Assembly (NCBI RefSeq): GCF_035582795.1
Contig: NC_134368.1
Location: 11,247,501-11,311,500 of the forward strand
Reading direction: 5' to 3'
DNA from: Mycteria americana
Lineage: Eukaryota > Chordata > Aves > Ciconiiformes > Ciconiidae
Length of the DNA stretch: 64,000 nt
Shown in pieces: positions 48,201-63,200 of this stretch; the first letter of the stretch is position 1; the number at the start of each line of letters is the position of its first letter. The notes under the pieces are model-generated. The model was not told the DNA's origin. It ran no database searches and was given only the letters and a program-made list of their open reading frames with translations. A program made the position numbers and the translations under genes.

Positions 48201-51200
48201 TCACTGATCTCCCCTGACCTCTCAGCAGGGGCCCTCAGATACATGCTGTAAAGTCCTCTCCCACTGCAGCTAAGTAGTTTTAAAACAACAAGAATAGCAC
48301 GGAACACAGAATACATACTGGGGCAGGGCATACAGAAAACGCTTAAGAATCACTGTGCTTCTGATCATAAGCTGATCTGTGAAATGGTACTTATAGAGCA
48401 ACATGAAAGAAGCATCTGAGGAGTTTCATGGCTAAGGGAGAAAACTCTGCTGGACCTTTTTTTTTTTCCTTCTGTTTTCCTTACATCCTGCAAGCTTGCA
48501 ATGGACTTATTTCAAAACTTTTTCAAATTGTAAGTTAAGATTATTTACATGCTCTAGAACCTGTACACGGCTCTTTACAGATAGGCCAGAAGACAGCATG
48601 TTTAAATAACGGTTCATAAGGTTTGAGACTCAAAGTTGTCAGAAATTGACACAGACATATGCAAGATCAGGAACTAAGATACCTGAGCTTTATTATCTGC
48701 TTTACTTGAAAGGATAACAGATCTCATTAACAATTCCATTAGCTAAGGCTATCAACAATGACAATTCCTTCCCACTCCCTCCACCTCTTCTCCTTTTTTT
48801 AAGGTAATAATTGTTTTTTAAGGCTAAAGCAGACTGTATCTCAGTCTTTTATGAAGTTGTATTCCATATAATTTCTTCATGTGAGAAATTTATGGATCAA
48901 GCTCATAAGATTAAAACAACAGGAGTTCTATTTGCTGATTCTACTTACTGTCAAAATTGAACCCCAAGAAATTTTTTGGTGTGACAGTATATCAGCATTC
49001 CAGAGAACTGGATGTGTGCTTATTTTAAAATATTCCGTGTTGACAGCCTAACCATCACATTTATCAGCAATACATCCACCATGAATATTTAAAAATGTGA
49101 TTGGATACTTTGATAACTTCAAAACATCAAGATTGACTGAAAAATTCTCAAAGGGAACACTGTGCCTCTCACATATCTTTTATTGAGCTTTTCCTCACTG
49201 CCAACAGAAACCAACACCATGCAAATTTAACTACTGCAAAATCATTAACAGAAATACAAAGGAAATAATAAAAATAAAAAATGGTTAACACTTGATCATC
49301 AATTACCACTAAATATTTTAAAATAGCTTATCTGCTTTTGCAGAATCCTATGTTTTAACTGTACCAGAAACCTTCGTAGATCAAACATTCCTAAGAGATT
49401 ACACAAAGGAGAAAATACTTTAAGTGCTATGTAACCCACCCACTCCCTAACCTCTTCCCACCTCCTTCTAAAAGTTCAGCTGTCTGTGTTCTGAGAATCC
49501 ACAGCTTAGCTCTGATGCAGCCCAGCTGCGTAACCTTGGCTCACACTTCAGAGGAAACTGCTAAGCTGTGAGAAGCAGCTGGGAGAAAGTCTGTAGGGTA
49601 CAGCCATACAAGATAATAAAGGTGAAACTGTAGTGCTAAGCTTGTTGAGAAAGGGATCATTAGTAGCTCAAGAATTCAAAAGAAAAAAAAAAAGCCAGCA
49701 AAAAAAAAGAAAGGATCTGCAAGACAACCACTCAGTACTACTGAAGATGTACTGGAACACTGCAGCAAAAGAAGCTGAACCTTCCTCACCAGACTGACAA
49801 CTACCTAGAAAACAGACTCTTTAGGTGTCTTATCAAGAGTGAGGAGCATATAGCCTGTAGTTCATTAAATCCCAGATGTCTTGTGAGTTTGCCAACAAAT
49901 AATTGAATTTTTCACTTGAGAATATCCTGCCTGCAGAGTCTCTTCACACATGTTAAGTGACACTCAGAGTGACCCCGAGATACTAACACATGAATTAGTT
50001 ACTATGCTCTGACAAAGCTCCTCATAAGTGAATTATTGTCACTAAACTTGTCAACAAAAAAGCTCCAGATCTAGAATAACTTTAAAGCTAGAAATTAATC
50101 CAAAAGAAAAAGTTGAAGAAAGAGGAAGACTGGCAAATCCAAGTCATTTGCTAGCACATGGATCAAATTGAAAAGATAGTTTTATCCTCCCTGTTGTCTG
50201 TGCAAGTTGCTAAGTTTACACAGTTATGTTACAGCACAGACTAATCCTGCTTGTGGGGATAGCTGCCCTCTGTTACACTACAACAAATCCATGTCAAATA
50301 AATAAAAAGAAAAAATACCAACTTTGTGATATACTTCTCTCATTTATCTCGGTGATACAGCTATTAGCTGAAGAGGGAGGGTATCTGCAGCATTAGCTGC
50401 TGCCTCACTGTGAAGATACAGGGTACTCACTGGGAATCTGTTAGGGACTGTGAATTTCAGAGCACAGTCCAATCACACAATCTGTTTAGAACAATATTGC
50501 AAAAATACTGCACTGTGGGCAACATGAGTTCATTTCCTTCAATAACTTCAGTTCTTTCCTTCCTGCCAACAACACTAGAGGATCTGGTTCATAACAAGAC
50601 GCCCAAGAATCAAGGTTGTGTATGGCTAACCTAGCAGATGATTTTGGTCTTTTGTTCAAAACAATAAATTCAGTGTGAAATATTTTTATGGAAATTTGAA
50701 AGATAAACCCTATTATTAAAATGTATTACTCATTTACTCTAAACAAACTCACCCTGGGCCTGTTTTTTGGGTAGAGATATGTGAAGTACTCCAAGAAGAA
50801 AATTGATGAGTTCTGGTACAAATCTTCTGGAGAGATACACATATTCCAGGAACAAATAACATATAAATAACCCTTTAATAACATCTTGCAATGCTGTGAT
50901 GCGACACTAAAAGACAAAAAAAGCACAAAATATTCATAATTAAAAGTCTATACATCACAAGCATAGGATCTCCCAACAAGCAGAAATATTAAATAAGGTA
51001 TACACATTTAACATGTAAAATTACACCCTTAGGACTTACACGAAAAACATATTGGCTTTCCCTTGCCCTTACTAAAGAGTATATGCAGAATTGAGTGAGA
51101 AGTCTGTCAGAACTGGTTTAGCCACTAGAAGGTGCTAAACCACAAACAATAAGTTCTTCAGAAATGAACCAAGGAAATACAAGGCTCAGAGCAACCTGGA

Positions 51201-54200
51201 TATCTGAATGCAATAGAACAACTAGCTCAAGACTTTCAAAACATATAAACATAATATTTGGATAGAAAAATAAGGACCTATTTTAACAGCACTGCAATGC
51301 ATTGCATTAGGTATATTTGCAAGGAAAACAAATACTGCCAATTTTTAAGGAAATATCTTTCTTAAGTAGGAACAAGTGCAATACATGGAAGAAAAATCAC
51401 TAATTAATTATTTCAGACTGTATTCAGTCTGTTCTATTAGTCCTATGTAATTTGCCATATAAGGAATTCTTGCGTGACAGCTTGAAAAAGTGATTAGACA
51501 TGGTTTTGTGAGTTGGACTGTATTCTGCAAGGGTTTTTTCCCCCTTCACTTTTTTTTCCAATTAGTATCTGTGACTATACCAAACACAAAGCTGCCTTTT
51601 CAGTACATTTCCAATCTATACATTCATGCTAACATGTGTATTTGGAGTCCTAGGAAGAAACAAGGAAATGAAGTTATATACCGAGATACAACATCATAGA
51701 CATACCTTAGTAAGTAGCTGACTCATGTAGATAAAAGCAGGTGTTACAACTGGATGCCAGAAATCAGAAGTTGGAAACAGCAGAGATGTAATTTTCAAAT
51801 AAATAAGCTGATAGCACATAAAACAAAGTAAGGCAAAATACAGTAAGACATTATTCCCAGGATCTTGACTTTACACGTATGTAACTGATGAATGAATAAC
51901 TGCCATGTACTCGTCTAAAAATACCACAATATACATCATTGAGAAATGTGGTATGATACATGACCTATTGAGACGACTGTTTAAGTTACATGAGAAAATG
52001 GAATATCTGTTTTAGGTCTAACATTGCATTAATTTAACAAGGCAGCTGAAAGAACAACCAAGAAGGAACTATGCCTCCCAACCTGATGGGAGGCTTTCTT
52101 ACTCCGTAAGAAAATCTGACCCGCTCCAGCCCACCACAATCACATACTCTCACACTACAAACAAATGAGCAAGTGGCCGCACAGGACCTGTGACACCTTT
52201 CAACAGGTCCTCATCACAGACAATTAAGTGACCAGGATCCTCAGGCACTAGCACACATCAACAAGTAACAGTTGCAGCCAAAGAAATAAACAGCAATTAG
52301 GTACACTTTTACTGAAGGTGACTTTTTAGAGAGCTACAAGTGACCTCCTGTCAAGACCGTAAGGGTGTTAAACATCAGTTGCGAGGTAATTCTGAAAGTT
52401 ATCTAAGTGGATATTTACATAGTAAGCTAGATGCAAGTAAAGTTTTATTGTTTCAGCTCTGTTTCTCTCTATGAAGTTTCTGTCGTAAACAAATATTCTC
52501 CTGTTTTGGTTACTAAATACCACAGGCCAAGTTCCAAGTTAGATTAACTATAGGCACATAAGGTCTACTAACACAACTGGTCTAAGGAACATTCATTCAA
52601 AGGAGAGTGATAGAGGATAGATAGATAAGGAGAGTGATATAATTCCACCCTAAAAGATAACGACGGCTTGAAACCTGAAAAAGTCCACTGAAGGGAATGA
52701 AAGTCATTAGAGTGATTGGTGTCATAAGGGTGACAGTGACAAAATAAAAATAGAAGTTAAAAGCTCTCTACAATGCATTTCCTGCAAAATCCAAAACATC
52801 CTAAATAAAGACTCTTCAAAAGAACTCAATATAAATATTTTCCAAGCTGTAAGAACCAAGCCTTCTAAGCAAATCCTTCAGTCTATTTTCTTTCAATAGC
52901 CTAATTATTCCATTAGGCAGCACTGCTTCATCAAGCCAGGAGACAGAAAAGTAGCAGCTCTCTTTGGATTACTGACTTATGGTTTGTCTTTGAAAGTTTT
53001 TACTATAATAAACAAATACTCATTTTCCATATGTTCTATTCTTGAATTCCCTAACAGCAATTTACCTAGACACAGAAAAAGGAGTCTGTTCACATTTGGC
53101 ATGGCCACTGAAATTTTGAAATATTACTAATATACAAAGGAAAGGTCAATTCTTTCCAAGTCATTAATTTAGCAATTATCATATATAAAGTACTAAGAAA
53201 TGTTGTATTTTTATACCCATAATAATATTTCATTGTTATTTTTGTTAACCTAGGAGATAGTGCACTTCTATGGAGCACTTTTTTAAACATTTGTACTTAA
53301 CAGAACTAAAGAAATCAGGACATAACTGACAATATCACCTCTTCCTAGAACTACCCATGTAAGTTTCAACAGGAAAACAAAGAATGTTCTGCTATGAAAA
53401 CTGAAGTGGCAATTTTAAGATCTTTTTGCCTTATTAGTATTACAGAGTCACACTCCTATTCTGAAGAACGTGTGTGGAGGGGGGTGTTTGTTTGTTTCCC
53501 AGGATTTTTTTGTTGTTGTTGTGGGGTTTTTTTGTTACAACTTATCTCCAGAGAGGCAATTTAAAATATTGAGAAACCTAAAGAGTCACAGATGCTAATA
53601 ATCCATTAAATACTTTGAAATATAAAATTAAATTTAATGTCATATCGCATTTACTGGCATTTCTGTACTACTGGAAAGAACAAGAGATTTTCCTAGCAGT
53701 ATGCATTCGTTACCGTGTCTAAACCTGGAAATGTTGCACGGCCTTTGACTTCAATTACTTCTTCCATATCATGTGCAGCGTCTCGAAGGATAAACTTAAT
53801 ACTGTCACTGGCTGCCTCAGGAAACATCTGGCAAAGATTGTACAATGGCCTATTAACAAGAAATTGAAGTCATGATCAAGTTACACCGTTGATGTTAATA
53901 AACTGATTTTTAAGCACCTGTAGGAAGACTTCTTGTGTACCATCTACATTATAACAATAAGAAATTCCCTGAAACAAATCATTCTTTTTTAGAAATAGCC
54001 ACTCAGTATACATATTATTATTGTAATATTTTTAGTTTACAGAGACATGTATTTTTCATTGGCCCTGGTGAGATAATATTTCATTTGGTAGTTTCTAAAT
54101 CTTAATTAAAAAATAATTAAAAACTTTAAAATACACTCCCAAATAATCTGCTACAGTTAAAACACATCCTTCTGAATCTCCTAACTCTACATTTTAATGC

Positions 54201-57200
54201 ACTGAGGTATACTGGCATATACTAGGCAGCCCACTACTCTAAATAGTCTTAGGCAATGTTAAACAACATGTGAGGCAGCAATGTGGTTAGCAAAATTATT
54301 ACTTAAAACAAGAAAAAAAATACCCACAAAGTTAGGTCAGCTCCTGGCCTACGGTTAGTGCCTACAGGGAGATGCAGTCAGGAGTCTGCATCTGTTTTGT
54401 CAGAGTTTTGCCAGTATTTTCAGTTAAAAATGTCTGTAGTGATATTAATAAATCCCAGTTCTAGAAAACAATCAAAATGTGTTTACACATTTTTACAAAG
54501 CCCCAGCATGTGCAACAGTATCAACAGGTCAGTGCTCTTGCTGATGAATGCAACAGAGCAATGAATGCTAAAGCTGCACATTACAGGTTTTTTTAAAAAC
54601 TTACTTCAGCATGAAATAAAAACAACATATGCTGAAAACTACATACAAATAACTCACTGAAAGAAAGCCATCTAGCCTGCAAAGTCAAGATAGGAATCAC
54701 AGACTAATTTCAGTTGGAAGGGACCTTTGGAGATCATCTGATGCAACCCCCTGCTCAAAGCATGGCTAACTTCAAAGCTGGATCAGGTTGCTCATGGCTT
54801 TGTCGAGTGTTGTATATCTTCAAGGGTGGAGATTCCACAGCCTCTCTGGGAAACTTGTTTTAATGTTCAGCACCTTCGCTGTGAAGATTTTTTTCCTTAC
54901 ATCTAATTGGAATTTCCCTTGTTGCAGCCTGCGTCCATTGACTCTCATCCTTTGCTGTATACCTCTGAGACGAATTTGGCTCTCTCGTCACTGTAACTGC
55001 CTGTTAGGCATTTGAAGACGACAATGCCAAATTGACAACTTCCTGCAAAGTGTTTACTTGGAACTTTTGTATGAGGTTACCACAACACTCTTTAATTCCA
55101 TTTTCATCGAGTTCCCTGAGTGAATTCATAGAATGGAAACCCATGGAAAAAACAAAGATTGCAAAGGGAACTGCACACCGTCATTGCAAAGCTTAAAATC
55201 CTTAATCAGCAGTCTAAATAGCTTCATATACAGAAGTTTGCATGCATACATGGTATTACTTATCCACTACCCATGAAAAGCATTTTGCAGATCAAAAATT
55301 ACATTCTGAGGTTTTGAAAATGTCTTGGTACAATTAATAGCTCAAGCAATACATGAAAAAAAAGTTAAAACACTATAGAGCTGGACAGTTACCAGTTGCC
55401 TACAATCCCTACAGAACTAGTCAAAACAAACAAACAATGCTTTATCCTAGGTAGCTTTTCTCTTTAAATCGTAAAGGAGCAAAAGTCTATAGGATTTATT
55501 ACTTACAGGACCAGTTTGTCAATTGTTCTGAGCTCTGGTAAATCCAGAGTTGCTAACTCCCCAATATACTCCAAAAGGAAGCCAAACAATTTCTGCAAGA
55601 AGCATAATATGTTACAATTATTGGTTGGTTTTTTTCATTGTACATATTCTTAAACAGCATAAAAGAACAGTGGTACAGAGGTTAGAAAATGTAGAGTGGT
55701 ATGTTTATTCTACTGCTATTCACAACATAGAAGCATGTATGTTTTATAGTGCTTCCTGAACACTTACTAAAACTTACTCTGGAATTCAAAGTTAATTTTA
55801 AACCTTAAAACAAAACAACAAAACTCCCATACTTCCAACTTTGCTTTGTTTCCCACTGCAAGGCTTGGATGATTGCATTTCTGAATTCTCTCCAGTATAA
55901 TAAGCTGTTGTTCTATTGTTCTTCCAGCCAATAAAGACTTAAATGTCTCATAGGACTCAGGAACTAGAAAGTAAAAACAAAAATTGACCAGACAAAAATC
56001 TCAAACTTAACATATTTAATTCATGTGAACATCTAACAAATTTCCAATTTGAAAGTGTTATTCAGAAAAAAAGATACCATACAGCTTTTAAATAATCACC
56101 TTTTAAATGCTAATAACCTATCAGCATGTGTAACATTTATATATAAACATAAGTCAGAAAATAATGTAAACATTTCCCAATGATTAACATTCAATTCATC
56201 CTGTATTTGCTGCCTAAGCTGAGCACAACTATGTTGACACACACAAAGCAGAATTAAACTTAAGCACACATTCAACCATAAATTTACCATAATACAATTA
56301 GCTCTATGTTTAATTCACACCTAACTAGCTTTTGTATGAAGGATATTAAGAAAAGTAAGAATATTGCCACTAACAGAAAATAATAATAATAAAAAACCAA
56401 CCTGGCATCTATTTAGTTTTTTGCGTAAGTTCACATGCTAGAAAACATCCTAACTGGCTAAGTTTTTTGAGTTATTTTAATGTGACTGCTTTCTGGTTAA
56501 AGCAAAGCCTGAATGCAATTTAAAAGGCTTTGTGTAACATAAGTGATCTCCTTTTGATGGAAAAATGCAAGCACTTAAGGAAGTTGTTTGAAAGGTTGTT
56601 TAATCTTGCGACAGATACTTTTGTTAGAGAAATCTATACTAGGATAATAGTTAGATGCATTACGTACTTAATATTAATGAATGTTTTGTGTACTGCTTGA
56701 AATGTGCCTCCTCCTTCCCCCTAAGCACAGACCCAAAAAGAGTCAAACTTTGCGTATCTCTACTTAACAATACATAACAGGGATTAAACCTCAGAACACT
56801 GCCTCTCCAAGCATCTTCTCTGACAAAAATATAGTCCAAACACTAGAGCAAGTAACCTTTTCTCATTTAAGTATAGATAATAGAATACTATTCTGGCTCC
56901 CCTTATGCAAAACACTAGCACTTTGGATTGGATGTGCTGGTGGCTTTCAGAAAGGAGTACAGATCTTTCCATTTTTCTCCCCAGTATTTATCTTTCCATT
57001 CTAAGGCTGCTTGGAGGAGCAGAAACAGCTCTGGGGTGAAGCAGATCTGGTTCCCACTGCTCATAGCATGATTAGGGCTGATCACCAAGAACACCAGTTA
57101 CTGGCTACTCTTGGAATAGTAGAAGACAACTATGAAGCAAAACTTCATGGATGAACAGGAATAAGTAAGATCCTACAGGGCAGAGAAAGAGACTGCTTAT

Positions 57201-60200
57201 AAATACCCTGAAGACAACAGGGATCTCTGGCTCAGTCCTTTGCTTACCAGCAAACGTATAGGGAAGCTCTGATTTGGCAGCTTCCATTTTTGGATCTAGT
57301 TCCTCCACATTCTGTGATTCATTTTCATTTGTCTTGTGTTTCTTCTGTTCTTTATTCCCTGCAGCTTCTTCTTCTTCACTCTCAAGGTCAGATTCAAGAT
57401 CAGAGTGGCTGTCTGCAGCACCATCCTCCTCATCTTCATTAGCAGATTCTTCCTCACTTTCTTCATTCTCATTATCTTCTTTCCCACCTTCCTCTTCTTC
57501 TTCTTCCTCCTTGTCTTGTTCCTCCTCCTCCTCTTCATTTTCAATATTAATTTTTCCATCCTGTTAGTAGAGAAAATAAGCCAGTTAAAAAACTGATAAA
57601 GTGACAGCACCTTGCCAGAATCACCATGCAAAGCTATCATTAAATACACATGAAAAGGATCTGAGCCTTGCTACCCTGACCAAGCAGCGAATGGCAGCAG
57701 TACCGGCCAAGAAGGGATTTTAAGGAAAGTACATGCATGCAAATATAAGAATAGTAGGGTTCCAAGGGGCTGTAAGAAACTGGAAGAATAAGAGGTAGTA
57801 TATGAGGACTAAAAGAATCAACACAAAAGTAAAAACTACTAGCAGATGATACGAAAAAAAATTCAACATCACTTACAGAAGCATTCTTGGTTAAAAAAAT
57901 ATATTCCTTCTATGTATTAAAATAGCATATCAGATAAATATTTGTTCCCATCCTGATTTTATTAATCATCAGTTTAAATTCACATTCCCAGTTCGTATTC
58001 TCCCCTTCCAGGGCAACAGCAACTCCCTTGCTACTTACATGTAAGAGGATGAGAGGATCAGTATGCACACACGTTCACCACAGTCAGGGTGACTCACTAC
58101 ATCAGCTTTAACGTTATACTGCTCTGCCACTTTAATCAAAGCTGCTTCACAGGGGAAGGGTTCTTTCAGAAACCCACTCATCCTCAGGCTGAAATTTGGT
58201 GGAAGTTGTATCAAATACAGCAGAAATTAAAAAAAAAAAAAAAAAAAAAAAAGGACCAGAAGGACTAAAGCCCTCTCTTCAGCCAAGCAGGCTAACAGCA
58301 TAGAAGGCTACTATAAGAACAGGAGTATAGTCAGTAGATTGTGGGAAACAACTATTCCCCTCTACTCGACGCTTGTAAGGCTACATAGAATACAGCATCC
58401 AGTTTTGGGCCTTCAAATACAATAAAGACATCTATAAACTGCAGCAAGTTCAGCAGAAAGCCACCAAGATTGTCAAGGGGCTGGGGCACCTGCCCTATGA
58501 GGAGAGGAAGACCTGGGCTTGTTCAGCCTGGACCAAATAACCACCTTCCCACACCTACAAGGGACATCATTGGTAAGGCAGAACAACACCCTTCATCACA
58601 GTCCACAGCAGGAGAATGAGAAGCAACAGGCCTAAGTTAAACAAGAGATGTTCAGACTGGATTTAAAGAGAAACTTTTTCATGGTAAGGACAGTCAGTGG
58701 AGCAGGCTGCCCAGAGAGATGTGCAGCCTCCATTCTTGGAGATTTTCCAAGTATGGACTGGATAAAGCCCCGAGCAAACCGATGATTTCATCGTTGACCC
58801 TGCTTTGAGCAGGAGTGTTGGACTAGAGGACTCCACAGAGGTCACTTCCAAACTGATTTTCCCATCTTCTTTTCAGAAGTCTGAAAATTCTGAAATTTTA
58901 AACCTTACCTTGTAAGACAATAAACGCCTGTCATCTTTATCCAGGATAAAGCCATCAGCTAGATCATCAGCTGACAAGTGGCTCGGTTTCTTTTTATTTG
59001 CCTGTTCATCTATTCCACGCATTCGACGTAGTCTTTCTGCCTGTGTTTTAGAAGAAATACCACACGTGAGCCATCTAGATCAATCAGGTAACTACACCAG
59101 AATGGAAGACCCCTCAAAAACTACAGCTAAGAAAATCAAAGCAAAAAAAAAAAAAAAAGTTAACTGGGGTTACTCAACAAGTTGATGAAAAGAAAAAACA
59201 GCAACTTGACAAATTATGGGCAAAAGCTGATGATGCCTTATTTTTTGTGGGCAGTGCAATCTGATAAGAGCACATAGATAATTGGATTAGCTTATTTGGA
59301 AGGCTTTAAAACTGGGTTTACCAGAAGCATTATGTCTCATTTTAAAATTTGTTTTGCTTATGAGACAATGCATCATTACTAGAAAATGTAAGCTTCTAAA
59401 GTGTTTTATGATTCTGCAGTGTCTGTGTTTCCCATATGTGTAACAAGTTTGTAGTAAACACAGTCATACCCTAAGATTTTTAAGATATACTAAATTTGTA
59501 AGCAGACTCAATGGGCAATATCTGAACCAATCATTTACAAAAGGATTTCCACCTGGGCAACCAGATAGACTGTGCATCAAACAAGATAACAAGAACAGAA
59601 ATGGAAAAAAAAAAAAATCCTTCTTTCTGTTCTACTATTAGCTACTGAGCTGTTCTGAGGTAACCTGAAGGTACTGAATTCCTGTGGTTCTAAAAGTGTC
59701 CCTAGTATACCAGAAGAAAAAAAAAAGGAAAAAAACATTTACCAAATTATTCATTCTTTCTGTAAGACTCAGAGCTCCACGTAATAGCAAGAGCATGCAG
59801 TATTTCCCAAGAGAATCCTATTCCTCTGCAAAGCAAGGCTATATACATGCTACCGGTGGAAGACTCTTGCAACATCAGAAACAAACAATAAATGACTTAC
59901 CAGTGTATTAATTCAACTGCTGTGCAACACCATACTTCCCCTTACTGACTTAGAAGCACCTCTCAACTCTGAATAATTTAAAACATTTCAAGGCAAATCA
60001 AAGTGATATTACATTTTTATGGAAGAAAGATCAACTCATTTCATAAACCTCACTAGTCACGTACTAAGCCTATGTTTTTCTGTTGTAAAATCAGTTTGCG
60101 AACAGAACACAAACAGAAGATTTCCTGAATTCACCCTCTGACGAATTGCAGTTTAGTACAGCCACTTCCAATCTAAGGTCAAGCAATGAATATAAGCGGT

Positions 60201-63200
60201 CACTCCCAAAAGACAGGCCACAAAACAATCTAAAACCATAAATGGTATACCTCCAGCTTCTGGAGTCGTGCCTGCTCCTCTTTTGCCAATTCTTCTTCTG
60301 TCTTCATCCTTTCTGAAGGTTTTGCTTTCATCTCGAATCCAAGTTCTCGAACAATCATATCATATTCATCAGGCTAAAGAAATATTTATATAATTGTTCA
60401 TTATCTTAAGTTTTATTATTCTGCTTTGCAGCCACCCCTCTGCCAGACTAACAGCTAAGACTGTTCAGATATAAGGAAAAGACTGTTTCTAAAGAAAGCT
60501 GCAAGAACATTCAACTCTGTATTAAGACAAGGAATGGAATGAACACTTGAATAGAAATTCTCCTGGAATCCCACCCTCCTCCCCCATTTAAGTTACTTAC
60601 GACTGAAAAAACTGACAAATAGTATCTTAAATAAAAACTAGTTTACTCATTAATTGAAAAACTTTAAAATATTGTTTATTAATAAAACACTATTTTCTCA
60701 AAAGCAGCTAGAATTAATAAATTTATAGTTTACATTTCACTTTATACTGTCAGACACGAGCTAAGTCTTTGTTATCTTTGTTACATAGATGTCTATCTTA
60801 ATGAAAACAAAAAGGGATGCTGATACTCAGTGAATTTAAGCAGCACACTTGGGAAAACAGTCACTAGCAGACATTATGCTGGACTTGCGAATAGAGTCTT
60901 CTTGATGCCTGCTTAAGTCACTAAACCATACAGCTTCTCTAAAATTCAGTTCTAGGATTTTTTCTTCTTACATGACTAGTTAATTTTCTCCAATTCAACA
61001 ATGTTATAGAACATTACTAATTCACACTTTGCATCCTTGATAATTCTTAAACTGGATCCACACACACGAAGCAAGGGAATCTAATCTTCCTTTCAGCAAA
61101 TTATGATGACAAAACTTTTGTCTAAGATACCACATTACCAACATATTAGAGTATTTGGCATATTATGAAACATCTTAAAACCAAAAATCAATACATCAAT
61201 ATATGAACTTTTGATCCAGTATCTTCTGTTCGTTATTTGAGATCAGTTTTAACATAAGATCAGTTCATTAGTTCAATCTTTCAAAAACTGAATTGTACTG
61301 CCAAGGGATAAATGGAAATTCACAATGTTCTGCAATACAATACAAAATTTCTACAAGAAAAAAATAGTGCAATGCATTACAATACCTATTCTTAGATTTA
61401 AAAGTTTATTTCCCTAGTATAAAATACAACTGACAGAAAAAGCTTTGAGACCATAAGATATCTATTCAAACGTTAAATATTTTCCTTCCCTTTTTGTAGA
61501 GAAGTACCCAATTTACAACAGGGAAACGTTTGTTGTCAAATAAAAGTTGTTTTATCCAAGGAACACAACAAAGGCATTCAAACTAAGTCAATGTTCTCAA
61601 CAATTTTAGTTCTTCAAGAAAATGTATTTGTCATAAAAATAAGCTGTAGCCAACAGTGTTGTTCAACCTGCAACCTCTCTCAGATATGATAAGTAATGAA
61701 AAGCAATAGGTAATTAAAATCAGATAAATCATATAAAACCCTATATTCTTCCTACTAACCAAACTGTCCTAAAACTGTAGCGCTCCCTCAATGTGAATAG
61801 CAGGCAACATTTTATTTTAGAAAGTGATGAACTTTGCCTTATACTTTAGCCACTTCAAGTCAAAACCACAAGTTATTAGAACAAAAGAAAGTAGTCTAGG
61901 CAAAACCTTACCTTGGGTTTTTCTACTTCTTTGTCCTTTCTCTCTGACTTTGGGGTTTTGCGGGCAATAAGGGTTTGGATTTCCTTCCAGTCATTGTCAA
62001 GCTTTTCTGTGAGTTCTAATGCACTTTCTCTCCTAGTTTGCCTCTCTTGCTAGAAAAAAAAAAAAAAAAAAACCAAACCAAAAACAAATGCAGCAGTTAT
62101 GCTCAGAAAAATATGACATAGCATTTACAGCATAAAACCAAAATGCTGTCTTTAGCAATGGAACAATTTCAAATATTTAACATTATAAAGGTGTAAACAT
62201 TCTTTATGGAAGAAGATGTACAGTTACACTGAATGGCACAAAGGTTGCATACAGAAAACAAGTTAGGAGTCAAAAAAAGGGGAGATTTGGGGATACAAAA
62301 GAATGGCAGGTATTCAATGCATATTCTAAAATGCCTACAAAGTCAGATGGATTTTATTCAAGGAGCTTGGACTCTTCTAGACAGCCATCTCCTTTGTTTT
62401 CTGTCACTACTATTTTATTCCGCAAAGATAGAAATTGTGATGGCTTCTTAATCATGCTTATTTATGCTTCAGGGCTGAAAACTCACCTTTTCTTGTTTAG
62501 ATTTAGCTATCATCTCTTCTATGAGTTCCTTCCTAGATTTAGGTTTTTCCTCCTCTTCATCTTGCTGCCCACTTGATGCTTTTTTACGAAGGAGGCCTCC
62601 ACCCCCTCCAAAGTGAGCAGCAGTTAATTCAGCTAGAAAAAAAATAGTAGTAGATTGTGAATCCTTTTCAAATGCATACATGAGTGCTGCTGCTGGGACA
62701 GTATCTCCCTATTCTTTGCGAATGGGAGCAACTAAAACTATTGAATCAATCATGTACTATTCCTATCCCTATGGGAATGGCCATACCAAAAGAGATTGAT
62801 GCTAACACATAATTTACGCTGACACACATTTTGTACGAGGTAGGAATACGTTTTTTCAATATTTTAACTAGTATTTAGGTGCAGAGGTGCAAGAAAGCAA
62901 CCAGAAAACTCACACTTCAGATTCTGCCCAAAGGTCTTGAAATACAGGTACCTATGTATGCTGAAAAGCCCACAGATTAAAGCAGCTTGCCAGGTAGGTA
63001 GTTCCAACTTAACATCTGCTAAAATCCAGAGAACTGTTCTGCGTGTGGTTAAGAAGTAATCAAATATGGCTTAAACATCCCAACCAATTACATAACATTC
63101 TTTCTCATTGAAAGACTGAACAAACGATGTACATGTACCAACAATAAAACCAGCAGTGGGATACTAGCTGACATGTCTTACCTGACAGCGTTCCTCTTTC

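Noticed and set aside
57274-57596. Ser-rich and Phe/Leu-rich plus-strand open frames
   Set aside because: Antisense and frame shadows of the acidic NOP14 exon, which matches NOP14 in frame with good splice sites.
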